A stretch of DNA of 64,000 nt from Phytophthora sp. 'mugwort' (GCA_033558025.1 JAUCEF010000001.1:4464001-4528000), one strand, 5' to 3'. Positions 42,005-53,720 are shown, counted from the first letter of the stretch. Numbers and translations: made by a program. The notes: generated by a model not told the origin, from the sequence alone.

Positions 42005-43039
42005 ATGTCGACTCGATTCGCCCTTGTAATGACGGCTCTTGCTTTCCTCAATGGCGCTGCTTTCGCTCAGGGACCCCGTCGCATGGCGCGCGGTCGTGAG
42101 CAGTTTGGTGGGGGTGCCGGCTTTGGCGGAATGGGCGGAGGCGGCAACGGATTAGGTGGAGGCCTAGGCGGCGGTGTTGGAGCTTTCGGAGCAGGTGTTG
42201 GTGGCGGCGCGGGAGGGGTCAGCCAGTTAGGCGGAGCTGCCGGTGCCGGCGGGTTTAACCAGTTCGGTATCAACGCTGGTGGCTTTGGCCAAGGCGTTGG
42301 TGGCGGGTTCGGAGCCGGTAATCAACTTGGCTTCGGGGCTGGTGCTAACGGAGCTGGATTCGGTCGAGCTGGCCAGGCCACGAACGGGTTCATGACGGCG
42401 GGTACCGGCGGATTGCCTGGTGCTACTGGTGCGGGGCTGGGCGGAGCCCCGGGCGGCGGAAACGGCAACGGACCTAGCAATGGAGGAGCTGTGACTCCCG
42501 CTCCGACAGTTCCAGGCGGTGGACCTACTTCGCGGAATGGTAATGGTGCCGCTCGTAATGGTGTCGGTGCCGGTACTGGAGATGCTGGCGATGGAGGCTT
42601 TGGCGGAGCTGCTGGGCCAGGCGCTGGAGGCTTTGGCGGAGCTGCTGGGCCAGGCGCTGGAGGCTTTGGTGGGCCAGGCGCTGGAGGCTTTGGTGGGCCA
42701 GGCGCTGGAGGCTTTGGTGGACCAGGCGCTGGAGGCTTTGGTGGACCAGGCGCTGGAGGCTTTGGTGGACCAGGCGCAGCTGGAGGTATTGGTGGACAGC
42801 TCGGAACGATGGGTGGACAATTTGGCGGTGGCATAGGCGGCTTTGGCGGACGTTTTGGTGGTAATGTTGGCGCCGGCGGGTTCGGAGGTATGAACGGTGG
42901 TTTCGGTGGCTTGGGGGGCATGAGCGGAGGAGCTTTCGGCCCAGCAGGATTTGGGGGGCTTGGTGGCCAGGGGAGATTCGGCTCGGCAGGCCAGTTCGGC
43001 GCCGTAGCAGGTCAAACTACTGTAGGCGACGACCAGTAG
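42005..43039 (+). CDS. Glycine-rich secreted protein (344 aa)
   Basis: Signal peptide at residues 1-21 (MSTRFALVMTALAFLNG...AFA), then a short basic stretch (QGPRRMARGREQF) and a glycine-rich body of G-G-F-G, G-A-G and G-G-L repeats with Asn/Gln. Residues about 197-260 contain near-perfect 8-residue units GGFGGPGA. The tail ends TTVGDDQ. No cysteine and no catalytic motif is visible. Such proteins are typically secreted structural or wall proteins, but no function can be fixed. The open frame extends to an earlier ATG at 41903; the signal peptide and the promoter-like element favour 42005. A relic of a paralogue lies at 31075. Confidence 0.78.
   Translation: MSTRFALVMTALAFLNGAAFAQGPRRMARGREQFGGGAGFGGMGGGGNGLGGGLGGGVGAFGAGVGGGAGGVSQLGGAAGAGGFNQFGINAGGFGQGVGGGFGAGNQLGFGAGANGAGFGRAGQATNGFMTAGTGGLPGATGAGLGGAPGGGNGNGPSNGGAVTPAPTVPGGGPTSRNGNGAARNGVGAGTGDAGDGGFGGAAGPGAGGFGGAAGPGAGGFGGPGAGGFGGPGAGGFGGPGAGGFGGPGAGGFGGPGAAGGIGGQLGTMGGQFGGGIGGFGGRFGGNVGAGGFGGMNGGFGGLGGMSGGAFGPAGFGGLGGQGRFGSAGQFGAVAGQTTVGDDQ
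42593..42776. repeat. 24-30 bp coding minisatellite in the glycine-rich gene
   Basis: Units of ggaggctttggtgggccagg type are repeated seven times. The first two carry an extra ggagctgct piece; the last five are 24 bp and nearly identical. Such arrays change length by slippage, so the copy number may differ between strains. Confidence 0.85.
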
Positions 43040-43700
43040 GATTTCCGCTCAATCATTGTAGCGTATGACCATTGAATTGATGTGACAATAGTATCCCCAA
43101 CTTTTCTTTGAGTTCACTTCACCAATTGACCCAGTTTCAAGATATTGCTTGACACAGGTTAACGATGCAATTCGAAATACTTAATAAGTACCGTAGCCTA
43201 TTTCAACTGGCATAAAAAAGAAGCATCACGGTCAAATATAAAAAAGATGCAATATCATTGAACTGAACATATCCCGTCACATCCGGATAAAGATTTAATA
43301 AGGAAGTGGCTACATGGACCAACTATTTGCTACGAAACGTACATCGAAAAAACCGGTATTTCCTTATTACGCCATAATATCTCGAAATTCAGAAATTCAA
43401 AAAGTCAGGGCATCTTTGCCGTTCATTTCGAATTCCCCCTTCTTCGCTGTCGCAGTCGACAGCGAAGAAGAAGGGCAGTCGTGCTCGCCGCGCACCGAAT
43501 ATCGAGGATAGCTACAACCCCAACAGCATGCATCACGGGACCAGAGGCCCTCTAAGCCAGACAGAGCGAAGCAGCAAAGCCCCGGAAGTCCGAATTGCCC
43601 CTCAAAAAAGCAAAAGAATTCGGTCGATAATTTACCCGCAAAGGGAGGAGGCGGCGACATCTCTGACATTTATCCCGAAACCAGTGTGGTTTATCCGCAG
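43040..43700. other. Intergenic with a perfect hairpin
   Basis: No gene supported. A perfect 14-bp inverted repeat (cttcttcgctgtcg / cgacagcgaagaag) with a 4-nt loop lies at 43439-43470. It may mark the left end of the MULE that follows or be a fold-back repeat. Confidence 0.45.
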
Positions 43701-45973
43701 TTTAGTGGGATATATGAATCATGGGATGCAATGGAGGAAGGTTTTAGAAGGTATGAGGTTGTTTAATGTTATGTCCCGTAAGCTTATGCCTAACGGAGTT
43801 GTGGTGGCTAGCTACTAGCGTGATACGTTCCAAATGTACAAGCTTCGAACGTCAAACTCCATTAAAGGCCGGAACAAAAGCCGTATGAATCAGGCTGCAA
43901 AGCGAGGTATCGTGCCAACAATTTAGGACGAATCGCTCGAATACTGCACCAAGTCTTGGAATTGCACGCACGCGCGGACGTTCGAGTCTCGAGGGACTGG
44001 TGCTCGCGCAAATCACACCATCCGCTGCATGGAATGTCCCGCGAAACTCATTGCCCTGCTCTCTGAAGTTGAAGACGGCGTCTTTCGAGTAAATGTATTT
44101 CGCGATGTCGACACCCAATTAACGAGCTGCATCACATTCCAGACATGCCACATGACGCGCATGACACGATTGTTTCCTGAAGTCTTGTGCATTGACGCAA
44201 CACACGGTACTAAAATTAACAGGTTCGTCACTGCAATAGGTGATAGTTGATTATACTTGCTACTAACTGGTACAAAGTGGTACTGGTTGGTACGAATTGG
44301 TGATCGTTGATGTTATAGTTGGTAGAATGGGTATTCTGGGCTAGATTATTGACTGAATTTCTGTGTATGTGTTGCGATCAGATACCGTCTATTCAGCTTT
44401 ATGGTGACTAACAAATTTGCCAGTGGGGCGTTTGCTCAGCATGTGCTTATTGATGGGGAAACGCAGATGAACCTGAAGAGTGCTATCTCAGCATTCAAGC
44501 GTAACAATGGAAACTGGAGTGATATCAAGGTCGTCGTGGTCGACAAGGATTTTACAGAGCTGTCAACTCTTGAAGCTGAATTTCCTGAGGCGATGGTGAT
44601 ATTGTGTCAATTTCACGTCATTTACTACCTCAGGCGTAAGGTTGCCAAACGAGAGTATAGATTTACGGGATTAGAGAAGCTGCATCTCATCAACGTTATC
44701 ACGATGATGGTTCGATCGCCGAACGAGAAAGAATTTGATCACTACTTAACGGCCCTAAAACAGCAGTGTGCTGGCAAGCTAGCTTTAGTACTTGACAGCG
44801 AATTGGATATCGTGTAGGGAGCGTTGGTACACTTTTCTCCGTGGTCACATCCCGCATCTGGACAACAGCACAAATAATCGGCTGGAGGCAAGCTGGGGTG
44901 CTGCAAAGGACATCTTAGATAAATACGTGCCTTTGGACGAATGTATCGAAAACCTGTTATTTCTTCAGCAAGCAGCTGAAGATAAATATAACTTTAAGTC
45001 CAAACGGGTCGGGATCCGGGTGAATCGTGAATATGACGACGATATGAAGCTGCTTGGTCGAATTGCAACCCGTCACGCATGCGACTTGGTGGAAGAGCAA
45101 TATAAAGCTCGCTGCAGCGGCAGCTATTCGGTGGCAACAAGCACGTTGCCTAGCTACGAAACGCTTGTGAATCCTGAATCAGAGCCGAGTTATGCGGTGA
45201 GTGCTGGAATCATTATAATTGCATGATTTTCAACTAATGCGTTATTTGGTTTGTGGATGCAATAGGTTAACACTGAATCTAACTCTTGTAGTTGCGTCTT
45301 CAACCAGACACAACTTTTGCCATGCCGATATATCATTTTTCTTCGCCGCAAACGGTCATGTTCTCCTCTGATTCCGTACGGTGCAATTCCTCCCCGATCG
45401 GCTCTCCTGGATGATAGAGATACTGAACCCGACGGCACACTTTCAACCAGCTTCTCGGTGGCAGACATTGGGGATTCGCAACATCCACGTGTGATGTCAC
45501 ACAACGCGAAGTATAAAACAGCATTCCAGGTTTGCCAAAGAATCGCAGAAGTCATCACTGACAAGGGGGCAGCAGATTTTAACCGCTGGCTGGGCTATTT
45601 GAAAGCGCTTGAGCGCCATGCAAGAGATGATGAAAACTCTGATTCAGAATCAGTCGTGGAATGCCCTAGTCCATGGATTACAAGCTCCGAAAGCGACCCC
45701 AATAAACACGACGACGTACTGTCAGAAGGTGACGCAACCTTGCCGTTTATGAGCAATCATAACAGCACTGCGACGGTTGCCCCGAACAATATTGAAGTAA
45801 GCGTAACAGGCCGTACCAAACAAACCACCGCTAAGCGAGAGCTCGCTTGGGAGGGTGTACAGCTCGACGCGAAGTCAATTGTATCTCTTATGACAACGGA
45901 GAACGACAGACCACCCTCATTGAAAAGACACCGAGCTGCACCAGACAGTCAACTATTACCAAGATCGCGCTGA
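43701..45973 (+). pseudogene. MULE transposase
   Basis: The N-terminus (GIYESWDAMEEGFRRYEV, 43707-43760) and YKLRTSNSIKGRNK-type zinc-ribbon sequence are in different frames. The catalytic blocks are CIDATHGT (about 44188, first D), VVVDKDFTE (about 44530, second D) with the CQFHVIYYLRRKV block (44604-44640), and NNRLEASWG (44876-44900, E). A frame change near 44810 joins the second to the third. After intron 45197-45265 the SWIM region reads CSCVF...LLPCRYIIF, where the usual C-x-C...C-x-H ends in Y. The later part (45320-45973) is an acidic, low-complexity linker. Lesions show that this copy is inactive. Confidence 0.75.
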
Positions 45974-46749
45974 ACAAGGCCAGCCGCCCATCAGGACGCC
46001 CACGTATTCAACAAGCGACCAAGAAAGCAAAGTAACGAACTGATTATAAGGAAAGTGAAGCCCTTGCGAAGCGCCTCACGTTGCATGGTGATGTGACACT
46101 GGAAACTGTCAGGGAATCTCTACTAAAGCCACAACTATTGCTGGCAGATGTGGAACATATATTTGACAGACTGCGGCTAATGCATCAGGATGCAGTATTT
46201 AAGCGTCCGAAGGCGCGCGTTATCGATGCCGGGTCGACAGGGACCATGGAGACCGCTGTGCGTGGCGTATTTTCAGGTGAGACTCTTCGATTTTGTTGCG
46301 TTGGTATATTGTTGGTATGGAGTTGGTTTGAAGTGGGAATAGTTGGTTAATTCCAACTATACAACATTTCATTACAAACTCGACACCAACTACGTACCAA
46401 CAAACCAACGACTTGTGTTCAATATTGCATCAGCGATTCTAATAGTTGTGCTTCTGCAGAGATGCTTGTGAAAGAGATGCTTGTGAAAAAATATGTCACA
46501 GCAGTCAAAATTCTGAAGATGCGTGCAACATCAAACGAGAAATTATTATGTGACGCAGAGGTTGCTGTTGTGATTTTTAACGTGGGTACTATTAGATCAA
46601 CGGAGTTCAAACTATGAGCGATTGGCACTCGATCTCAAAAAATACTAGCGGGGTCAGATCTTTGCGGTCATGGATTAAAAGCGTTGTGAGCTAGATAATT
46701 CAGATGATGAGAAGGAGCGTGCTCACATTATTGGTGATATCGAGCGCAT

Positions 46750-47396
46750 GGATATGCGGAGCGCAATTAATTCGGGTGGCCAAGTGGTTGAATTTGCAGA
46801 GCTCATTCGAATTGGCAATAAAGGCTGGCTAAGAGAACAATGCATGGTTGCGGCTGTGGCCCGAATTGCTGAACAGGCTTCATGGGACTATGCTTTCCGT
46901 GTACATGTTGCCGATCCAACATTCGCAGCATTTGTTGATGAAAAACAACGAAATAAGCTTGTTGACACAAAACTTTCATTTTTAGCAAGTGTTAAGCAGA
47001 TATTACGATATTATGCCCAATTCACGTTAATCTGGACATCCCGCACTGGTGCTGAGCCATCTTTGACATGAAGAGACGAACGATGTGGATGTACGACCCT
47101 TTTCACAGGCAAGACTACGAAGATGCAGCAAAAGACATCGTGCAAAGGTGTATTTGCCACTTTTTAATCCAGCATTTCAGCTCGAGAGCCGTCTGTATCG
47201 AGCATGGTTTCAGCGCAACGGCTTCAGTTGTGGTGTATATGTAGTGCACTGGTTTGATCATTATGTATCGAACCATATTCTGACCTCTGGCGACGCAGTA
47301 TCAACCGATACGGAGCCTTTATCCGTGACAGACTGGAGAAAACTCGCTGCAAATTGTTTGTTATGCGTTGTTTGGTATGGTCGAGAGAAGCTGTGA
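46750..47396 (+). pseudogene. Ulp1/C48 cysteine-protease-like domain of the MULE protein
   Basis: In one frame the stretch near 47020-47090 reads NLDIPHWC, a stop, then AIFDMKRRTMWMYDPF. It matches the His block (H-W) and the Asp block (Y-D) of Ulp1/SENP-type peptidases. About 45 codons later, at 47215-47250, another frame gives GFSCGVYVVHWFDHY, the Cys block (C-G-x-Y-V). The order His, Asp, Cys is that of family C48, which cleaves SUMO-like or ubiquitin-like tags. In-frame stop and frame changes break it. The region upstream (46748-47071) is helical and unassigned. Confidence 0.62.
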
Positions 47397-49493
47397 ATAA
47401 AAACAATACACAACACTTAGGCCCTTCGGTATTTTAATCATCTACGGCAAAAGTGTAATTAGTCCAGCTCACACTATTCGCGCTATCAAATCTCGAAGGT
47501 GGACAACTGGAGCTACCCACACTAATTGCGCGTCCACTCTAAATGATATTCAACGTGTTTTGTATGAATATCATCGCTTTTGGATCGAATATGACCATAC
47601 TCAGAACCAATATCATCAAAATCAGCACGCAAATGGATGCTTTATCGTTGCATTCTGATTAACAGCACGCATCCTGCTGCTATGTCTTAATACTGGTAAA
47701 ATTCTCAGGATATATGTCTATGATTATTCGCAAGGTGCATTGGAAATTAGAGAGGTGGCAAGCACTAAAACTTTTGACACATCGAGCAGATGATCATGTT
47801 GGTATTTAGTTGGTAAAACGCCCAATTCTAGGGAAAACCAACTCTAGACATTTGCACCAGTACAAATACCGGTTAATTAAACCATATGTTTAACTCTTTC
47901 GACCGGTTTCTGTCGAAATAGTTTGTCCACGTAGCCACTGCCATTTAATAAAGCACATGCGATTTTATTAACCCAGTTTTCATGAGGCATGGCGTTCCTG
48001 CAACGTTAATTCTCCGGAGAAACTGGCTCTTTACGCAACGTTATCCCCCCTAAAAGCAACGCCATTCATCAATTCGTATTTAAACGGTTTGATATGGTAA
48101 ATAAATCAGAATAGCGAGGAAATCGCTAAAGTTGGAGGTGTCGACAGGAAAACTATCATCCTAGCTAGGCCCCAAAACCATTCCCTGTCGGGCTTAACCT
48201 TATAGGGCCGAGCGATATGATACCATGCTTGGTCATGGGTTTAAGACCGCGTGCTCAGCACACGGATCTTAAACCGCAGGCGTTGTGTCGGCTAGGTCCC
48301 CACATAATTTCACCCCCTCCTGAAATTAACGTTGCAGGACACACTTTCTTTCATGAGACTACTTCCCCGTAGGATCGGGTTCCGTACCTTTCATTACACT
48401 ATTTTTTATTCTGGCTAGCAGGGCCTCTTCCCACCCAACTGTCAACACTATTTTAGCGAGATTGATCTTGGTAAGTCTACGACTGAAAAGATCGGACTTG
48501 CCAAGATTTGGCTTTGCTGAGGCCATATCCGTTACCAGGTAGTTATTTTGAGGTGTTCGCCCAACACCTACGCCTAGTCTCATCTTGCCCGTCATGATAC
48601 ATGTGCCAAATTACCTTATTTACGACCTTCTATTTGTTATGGCATACACCTGCGTTTTTGCCATAGGGCAATCATACGGGAAAGCCAACCGTGCAACCTT
48701 AGTTATCAGATACACCGCCTATCCACCGCCCTGATCTCAGTTCAGCAAAAACAAAATGAGAGTGGCACAAAGCTGCTTGCACCGACTCACACCACGTCAC
48801 ATTTTGGTTTAAACTTACTTTTGTATGTGAGCCTCCCATCTCCCTTAACCCCTAACGCTCCCCCGAACCGATGTCATCGCGCTCTTGGGCTTTGCTTCGC
48901 AAAGGCAGTCGCTACGCTCCTGCGAGGAAAAGATTCTAAGTTCGGCCTGCTACAGTGCTCGGCTCGCAGGAAAACTCGTCGCTGGGCCCGCCTCCGCAAA
49001 TACCGCGCAGTCCTGCTTCGCGGGCACCCAGCACGGTTTTGCTGCTGCTACGCGCGCGCGCAACCGCTCTCCTCCGTTGGTCGTTTTATGCGACTTTCGC
49101 CCCCCTCCTCCTGATTCGGTGCAAGCAGCTACTGTAAGGAAAGACAGTCAGTGAACTGCCTTTCCTGCAGCCTCAACAGGGTTAGAATCAAATCCAGCCT
49201 GGAAGGCTAGCGGCGACCAAAAGGAAGCTACATAAAAGGAGATGCTGGTGAACGCGTAGGAATTTCCATATCTCATCCCCAGTCACTGAGATCTGAGAAA
49301 ATAGCATCCAACGTTACAATCACTGAGGTCAGTGACTAGAAATGGCATTACTGCATGTACTACTCGGGTTTGAATGTGACAACTCGGTTACAGGTTGCAC
49401 TGTAGCTCGTTGTGCTCCTTGAGCGAACGCAATTAACATGTAAAGGCAATATATTCAGCTGTTAACACTTTCATTTACGCTCCAATCTACGCA
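47397..49493. other. Long stretch without a recognised gene
   Basis: I see no coding family. A 36-bp palindrome-like hairpin lies at 48239-48274 (gtttaaga...tcttaaac). A C/T- and GC-rich tract spans about 48830-49110, with tracts such as gcgcgcgcgc. A minus open stretch at 48359-48595 (78 codons) is unassigned. Repeated ttggta/taccaa strings around 47800-47830 resemble those in the MULE introns, so the MULE's right end may lie here. Confidence 0.35.
48239..48274. repeat. 36-bp imperfect palindrome
   Basis: Starts gtttaagaccgcg and ends cggatcttaaac. The arms pair with a few mismatches around the centre. Confidence 0.6.
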
Positions 49494-49903
49494 ATGGCTC
49501 CTACCCTGCGCCGAGTGTCCAGAGAAGCCAGGCCGCCCCAAGAGCCGCAAGACGAAGACTTGCTGGAAGTGCCGTGTAACCTTTAGCACATGCACGAAGA
49601 TGAAGGCTCACCTCTAGTGGGCTAGCGGCTGCGGCCCAAGGTTGTTGCGGCTCAGTCAGCGAAACCGAAGGAAGTCAGGCGCCTGTCGAGCAAGGTGCAG
49701 CATCACAAGAAGCAGCTCGACAAGGTACGCTGGTGGGAGGTGGAGGAGGAGGAGCTCGACGAAGAAACGAAGAAGAGCAAGGACGGGACCATGGAGGTCA
49801 CGTCGTCTCGGCATGCGGTGTGGATCACAGACCCTTCAAATTTTCAGCTAGCTAAGGCGCTGGCTCACCTGAACTGGACGAACGTCATCGACTTGCGTTA
49901 GTA
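49494..49903 (+). other. Unrecognised zinc-finger-like and acidic open stretches
   Basis: One frame (about 49505-49660) gives a basic peptide with CWKCRVTFSTCTKMKAHL, which could be a C2H2- or BED-like finger, and stops. Another (49695-49901) is rich in E/K with ELDEETKKSKDGTMEV. They may belong to one decayed gene. No product can be named. Confidence 0.25.
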
Positions 49904-49904
49904 G

Positions 49905-50340
49905 TATTCTAGCAGAGCGGATAGTAGTATTAGGTAATATTACTATGTGACGATACTACTATCTAAACTTTAGAGTACTAATATAGACAAATGTTTCGCC
50001 CCCAGTTTGGGTCAGACCTCACTAACGTCGTGTTGGCTTTAGTCAGCTAGTCTCGGGTCAGATTTGCACCTAAATCGTACAGCTAATGCTCCACAACATG
50101 GCACTACCAGTCCGAATCGTAAATTAACAGCTGAGATAAGTCGATGGTCTAATAATTCCCACATTCGGCAAGATGTATTATAGCGGATACATGTGCCTTT
50201 TTCAATTGTTATTATAAAAAAGCCGTGGGTTTTATAATAGCAATTGGTTTTGAGCATAAATGGCACTACACAATGGCCTTTTCAGCAGACGTTGAAGTTA
50301 AGAAAAGATACAAACATGTACTTATGCACGCGAATGCGGT
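49905..50340. repeat. AT-rich palindromic tract (possible transposon end)
   Basis: The tract contains gatagtagtat...atactactatc arms (about 49919-49962) and several stagtattact strings. A tract of the same style lies at about 52615-52680 beyond the second MULE. The pair could be its terminal repeats, but I could not align them securely. Confidence 0.3.
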
Positions 50341-50599
50341 TTATTGCCATTACTCCGCTATTGTTTCTGTGTAAATTCAGTTGCCGGCTTTATTTTTCTT
50401 GCGCTTGTGCTTGTGCTTCGGCCCTGGCTTGAGTCCACGCTTGCCAAGCTCAGGGGGGTCAGACATAATAGGAGGGACACGAGCCACCGGGTCTTCCTCC
50501 AGTGTGACATCTGTGGGCCACGGTCGGAAAGTTGTCATGTACGTCTCGCGAAAGTGGCCGATGGACATTCGCTTGGCATCCTACAAAGTGTCAAGTGCC

Positions 50600-52290
50600 T
50601 GACCTTAACTGCAGCAGCGACGGAAATGCACGCATGGAAACTTCTTGTCTTGCCAGTTGCCGCAAGTGCACTCACGAGCCGGGAGATCTACGAATCGCCA
50701 TGGGTGAATGAAACCGAGGCGCTTGATTTACCCACGAATATCCCGTTGTATGAGCCCTCCATACACGGTGTGACCTTGCATTGCTCGGCTGCCACAGCCA
50801 GTATCTTGCGATCACACGAAGGAGAACCAGCTCGGTGTTCATGCTCTTGGTCAGCCAATTTGCCCTTATCTGTCGTCTTTGTCGGACACGAATTCACTAA
50901 GTTTCCTGAAGTACAGGGCAAAAGCATCGAGCGGCATGGCGCTGCGACAGTTGTTGCCCATCCAGCTATTAGCTTGTTCTGCCAGGTTGGATGTCGTTTC
51001 GTCGTAGGTTGTCAGCTTAAACTGTTCTTGGTATTTGTACTTCACCCAGTGATTTTTATCGCAGGTACTCGACAGCAGCTGGCTTTGTCCTGCCGAGCTC
51101 TTTCTCGACGGCATTGTAGTCGCTGCCACAGTCGCTGCGAGCCATGTCGTTAATTAAACCCCGCTCTGTGCCCGTAAGTGGTATTCCTTTGCTGTTAATG
51201 TTGGTCTTGATGTGTCGAAGACAGAAACGATGACCGGCAAGGGGGAAAACATCATCAACAGCCGAGAGAAGGCCCTTTTGGTAGTCTGACACAACCGTGA
51301 AGCGGTCAGCCTTTTCCAGCGCCTCTTTGACCACCTTCAGAAACCAAACCCAGTGTTCGTAATTTTCAACTGGGACAAGAGAAAACGCGAGCGGCAGGAT
51401 ACGGATGTTGAAGTCCTTCGCTGTCGCAACCAGACAAAACCGTAGTTGTTCATTTAACCCTTAAGGTGAGCACCGTCCAACTCATAAAGTCTTCGTGCAT
51501 TGAGAGCGACCCCAATTCCAATATTCGGCAGGAAACACGAACGCTTAAAGTTCCATCTCCCTCTTTCTCGAAGCGCCAAATCGACCCAGGTCTTTTTTCT
51601 CCGCCATCAGCTTCAAGTAGCTTTCTACCTTCCTGTAGCTGACAAGCCGCTCGACGTAGTTGCTCTTGTTAATTGCTTGCTTGATTCGGGATATCGTCGA
51701 TGAAGTTTGAATCCCTTTCTAACTAGGAATTCCGAGATCGTTGAACCCGCCATGCGCTCCGCAGACCGGCAGCATCTCCGGCTCAACCATATGAGTGAGC
51801 TCCTTGACAGTCCGAGTGGAGTTCCTCTTGTCTTTTTCGGGGCGAGCGATGGTTCCTGCGGCAACAGGGCGACTTGAAAAACCCACGTACTTGATGTGGT
51901 TGAGGCAAAAGTTGGCACGAGAGACCTTCCGAGCCCCCTCCAAACCACACACATCAATTGAAAACGGGCATTGAATGTCTTCGGCATTCACATCTTTGTC
52001 GAAGAACTGTTGCCCGTTGAGCTTCTTGCACACGTACTTGCCGTTGCCGGCACCCTCACGCTTACAGTTGAAATGATGTACCTTCAGCTGAAAGCCACAC
52101 GCTTGAGCCAACTCTTTGCACCGCAGCTGGATGTCCTTTTGGGAATCGTATAATTCCGTCCTCAAGTTGTCCCGGTTTACGTAAGCGACGCCGAAGTCGT
52201 CTCCGCCCGGGTCGCATTGATGCACTGCCACTCTCCTGTTCAATAGGCCCTTGTCCCTGCCGGGGAGAGGTCAGCGGCTTCAAGGTTGAA
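50600..52290 (-). pseudogene. Second MULE transposase, minus strand (decayed)
   Basis: From 52243 downwards the frame gives a zinc-binding N-terminal region (CPFSIDVCGLEGARKVSRAN, VEPEMLPVCGAHGG). The first D lies in LYELDGAHLKG (about 51485-51455), followed by a stop. The second block is FTVVSDYQKGLLSAV with RFCLRHIKTNI (51300-51210). The third is TSNLAEQANSWMG (about 51010-50970). A SWIM finger follows near 50680-50630 (CTCGNWQDKKFPCVHF). Several stops and frame changes (near 51720, 51460, 51060 and 50860) break it. It belongs to a different MULE lineage than the one at 43.7 kb, which has C-I-D-A-T-H. The plus-strand open frame at 50344-51153 is a shadow of it. Confidence 0.75.
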
Positions 52291-52727
52291 AGGTACTTGC
52301 CCGTAGCAAGGTGGCTTCTTCAAAGACGATGGAGCCATCTTGGTATTTCTTGGTTGGTGAGTTCCTGGGACCTCAGAGAAATGAAGCCTAGCAAATAGAA
52401 CCTCTATCACTGGCATTATATCGGTCGTTACATTTTTTATCGATCCTATTTATTGAATAGCAAGACTCCCAATAGCAGGAAACCGCACTGCTTGCGATGC
52501 GCAGTAGTTATTTGCGACGTACCAACAATTTGGCGATGTAGCAGTAACTTGCGAAGCCGCTACGTCAGCCTAGGCCTCGTGGTAGCTCTTGCAAAGCATA
52601 AATAGCAGGAAGTGTTGTGTTAATACTACTTATAGTACTATTTATAGAAATACTAATATTACTATGCATCTACTGATTTGGCCCGGGTAGTTGCAATTAT
52701 CACCATCTGAAAATAAAATCTCAGTGA
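52291..52727. other. No gene; AT-rich
   Basis: No coding family. The AT-rich stretch at 52615-52680 with tactattt/atagtac strings may be the right end of the second MULE. Confidence 0.35.
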
Positions 52728-53596
52728 TTAAGGACCCACACTCATTGCCACGCATTTGTCAGGAGGGGCAGATGTCTGAGCGGGTGGCACCTCGAAGCCG
52801 CCCGAGCTATCTGAGTCTATATCAATCTCTCTCTGTATATCCATCGATCGAATGGGGCTCGTGATATGTGCCTGGGGACGATATTGTTGTTGGACTTGCG
52901 CAGGTCTGGCAAAATCTGCATAGTGTGCAGCATCTTGAGTCATATTCGTAGGAGTCATTTGCAACGATGAAGAGACACCAAACTAGTGGACTGAGTGTAG
53001 GTAGCTTCAAGCTGTCTCGCTTGCATTGGTTGTATTTGTTGCACCGGCAGTGGCAGCGATTGGAATCTCGCCGTCGGTGTGTGCGCAAACGGCACTGGGG
53101 AAGCAAAATGTTCATTGTACTGCATGGCTTCCTGAGACGGCGACGTGATTCGCTGCTTTGCATGCGATAAAGCCTGCCGCGTATCGTGGCTGTTCGAGGA
53201 CATCACCACTTCAAGCATGCACGGTTCGGTTCATTACATGTAATAAGTTTGCGCCCAAAGGTGGAAAGCACGAGTCCACGTACCGCAAGACGGCAAAGAC
53301 TTCGTCTTTGCTCGACCGCTTGCTCAATTGGTTCGTTTCGAAAATGGATATTGAAGCGACTCCTGCCATCCTGTAGCTCAAGCGAGTAGGGTCTAAATTT
53401 GGCCGCAGCGGCGTTCCCAACCGATGCGGCCGCATGGTGCAAAAATATGCGATGCGGTTCGGCGGAGCCGGTTGAAAATGAGCCTAAGATATGGAAATTC
53501 CTCGGTGAACGCGGAGTAAAAGACGTCAGTAGACAACGATGTGGCCATCAATGGACACACGAAGTGGCCACCAGTGTGCACGCATAGCAAATCCAA
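52728..53596 (-). pseudogene. Unrecognised Gln-rich gene remains
   Basis: Minus frames 53218-52955 and 52964-52728 appear continuous apart from one frame change. They give a Gln/Ser/Pro-rich tail with HAKQRITSPSQEAMQYNEHF and SDSSGGFEVPPAQTS. The preceding piece (53442-53203) has YSLELQDGRSRFNIHFRNEP. I recognise no family. It may be the C-terminal part of a transposon protein, as it lies between a MULE and a LINE. Confidence 0.3.
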
Positions 53597-53720
53597 TGTT
53601 TATAGAGACAGTTTCGATGTACTGTACTGCAGTACAGTGTATACAGCTACGACAGCTATAGACCCCCTCGCCAATTTAATACCTTCGGTGGAAGCTATCC
53701 GTATTATGTACAACAACTTA

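Larger units (their letters stand above)
43701..47396 (+). mobile_element. MULE transposon with a Ulp1/C48-like protease region (decayed)
   Basis: One long plus-strand coding region, interrupted by introns and lesions. It contains a MULE N-terminus, DDE core, SWIM finger, a long acidic linker and a cysteine-protease-like end. GT-AG introns lie at 44223-44381, 45197-45265 and about 46276-46460. The terminal repeats are not found. Protease-carrying MULEs of the Kaonashi/Ulp1 type are known in plants; an oomycete equivalent would be of interest. Confidence 0.7.

Noticed and set aside
42227..43015. 262-codon minus-strand open frame over the glycine-rich gene
   Set aside because: It is the reverse of glycine-rich codons (rare stops, Ser/Thr/Ala-rich); the plus strand has a signal peptide and a natural end.
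50344..51153. 269-codon plus-strand open frame
   Set aside because: It lies antisense to the second MULE, whose catalytic and SWIM motifs are on the minus strand.
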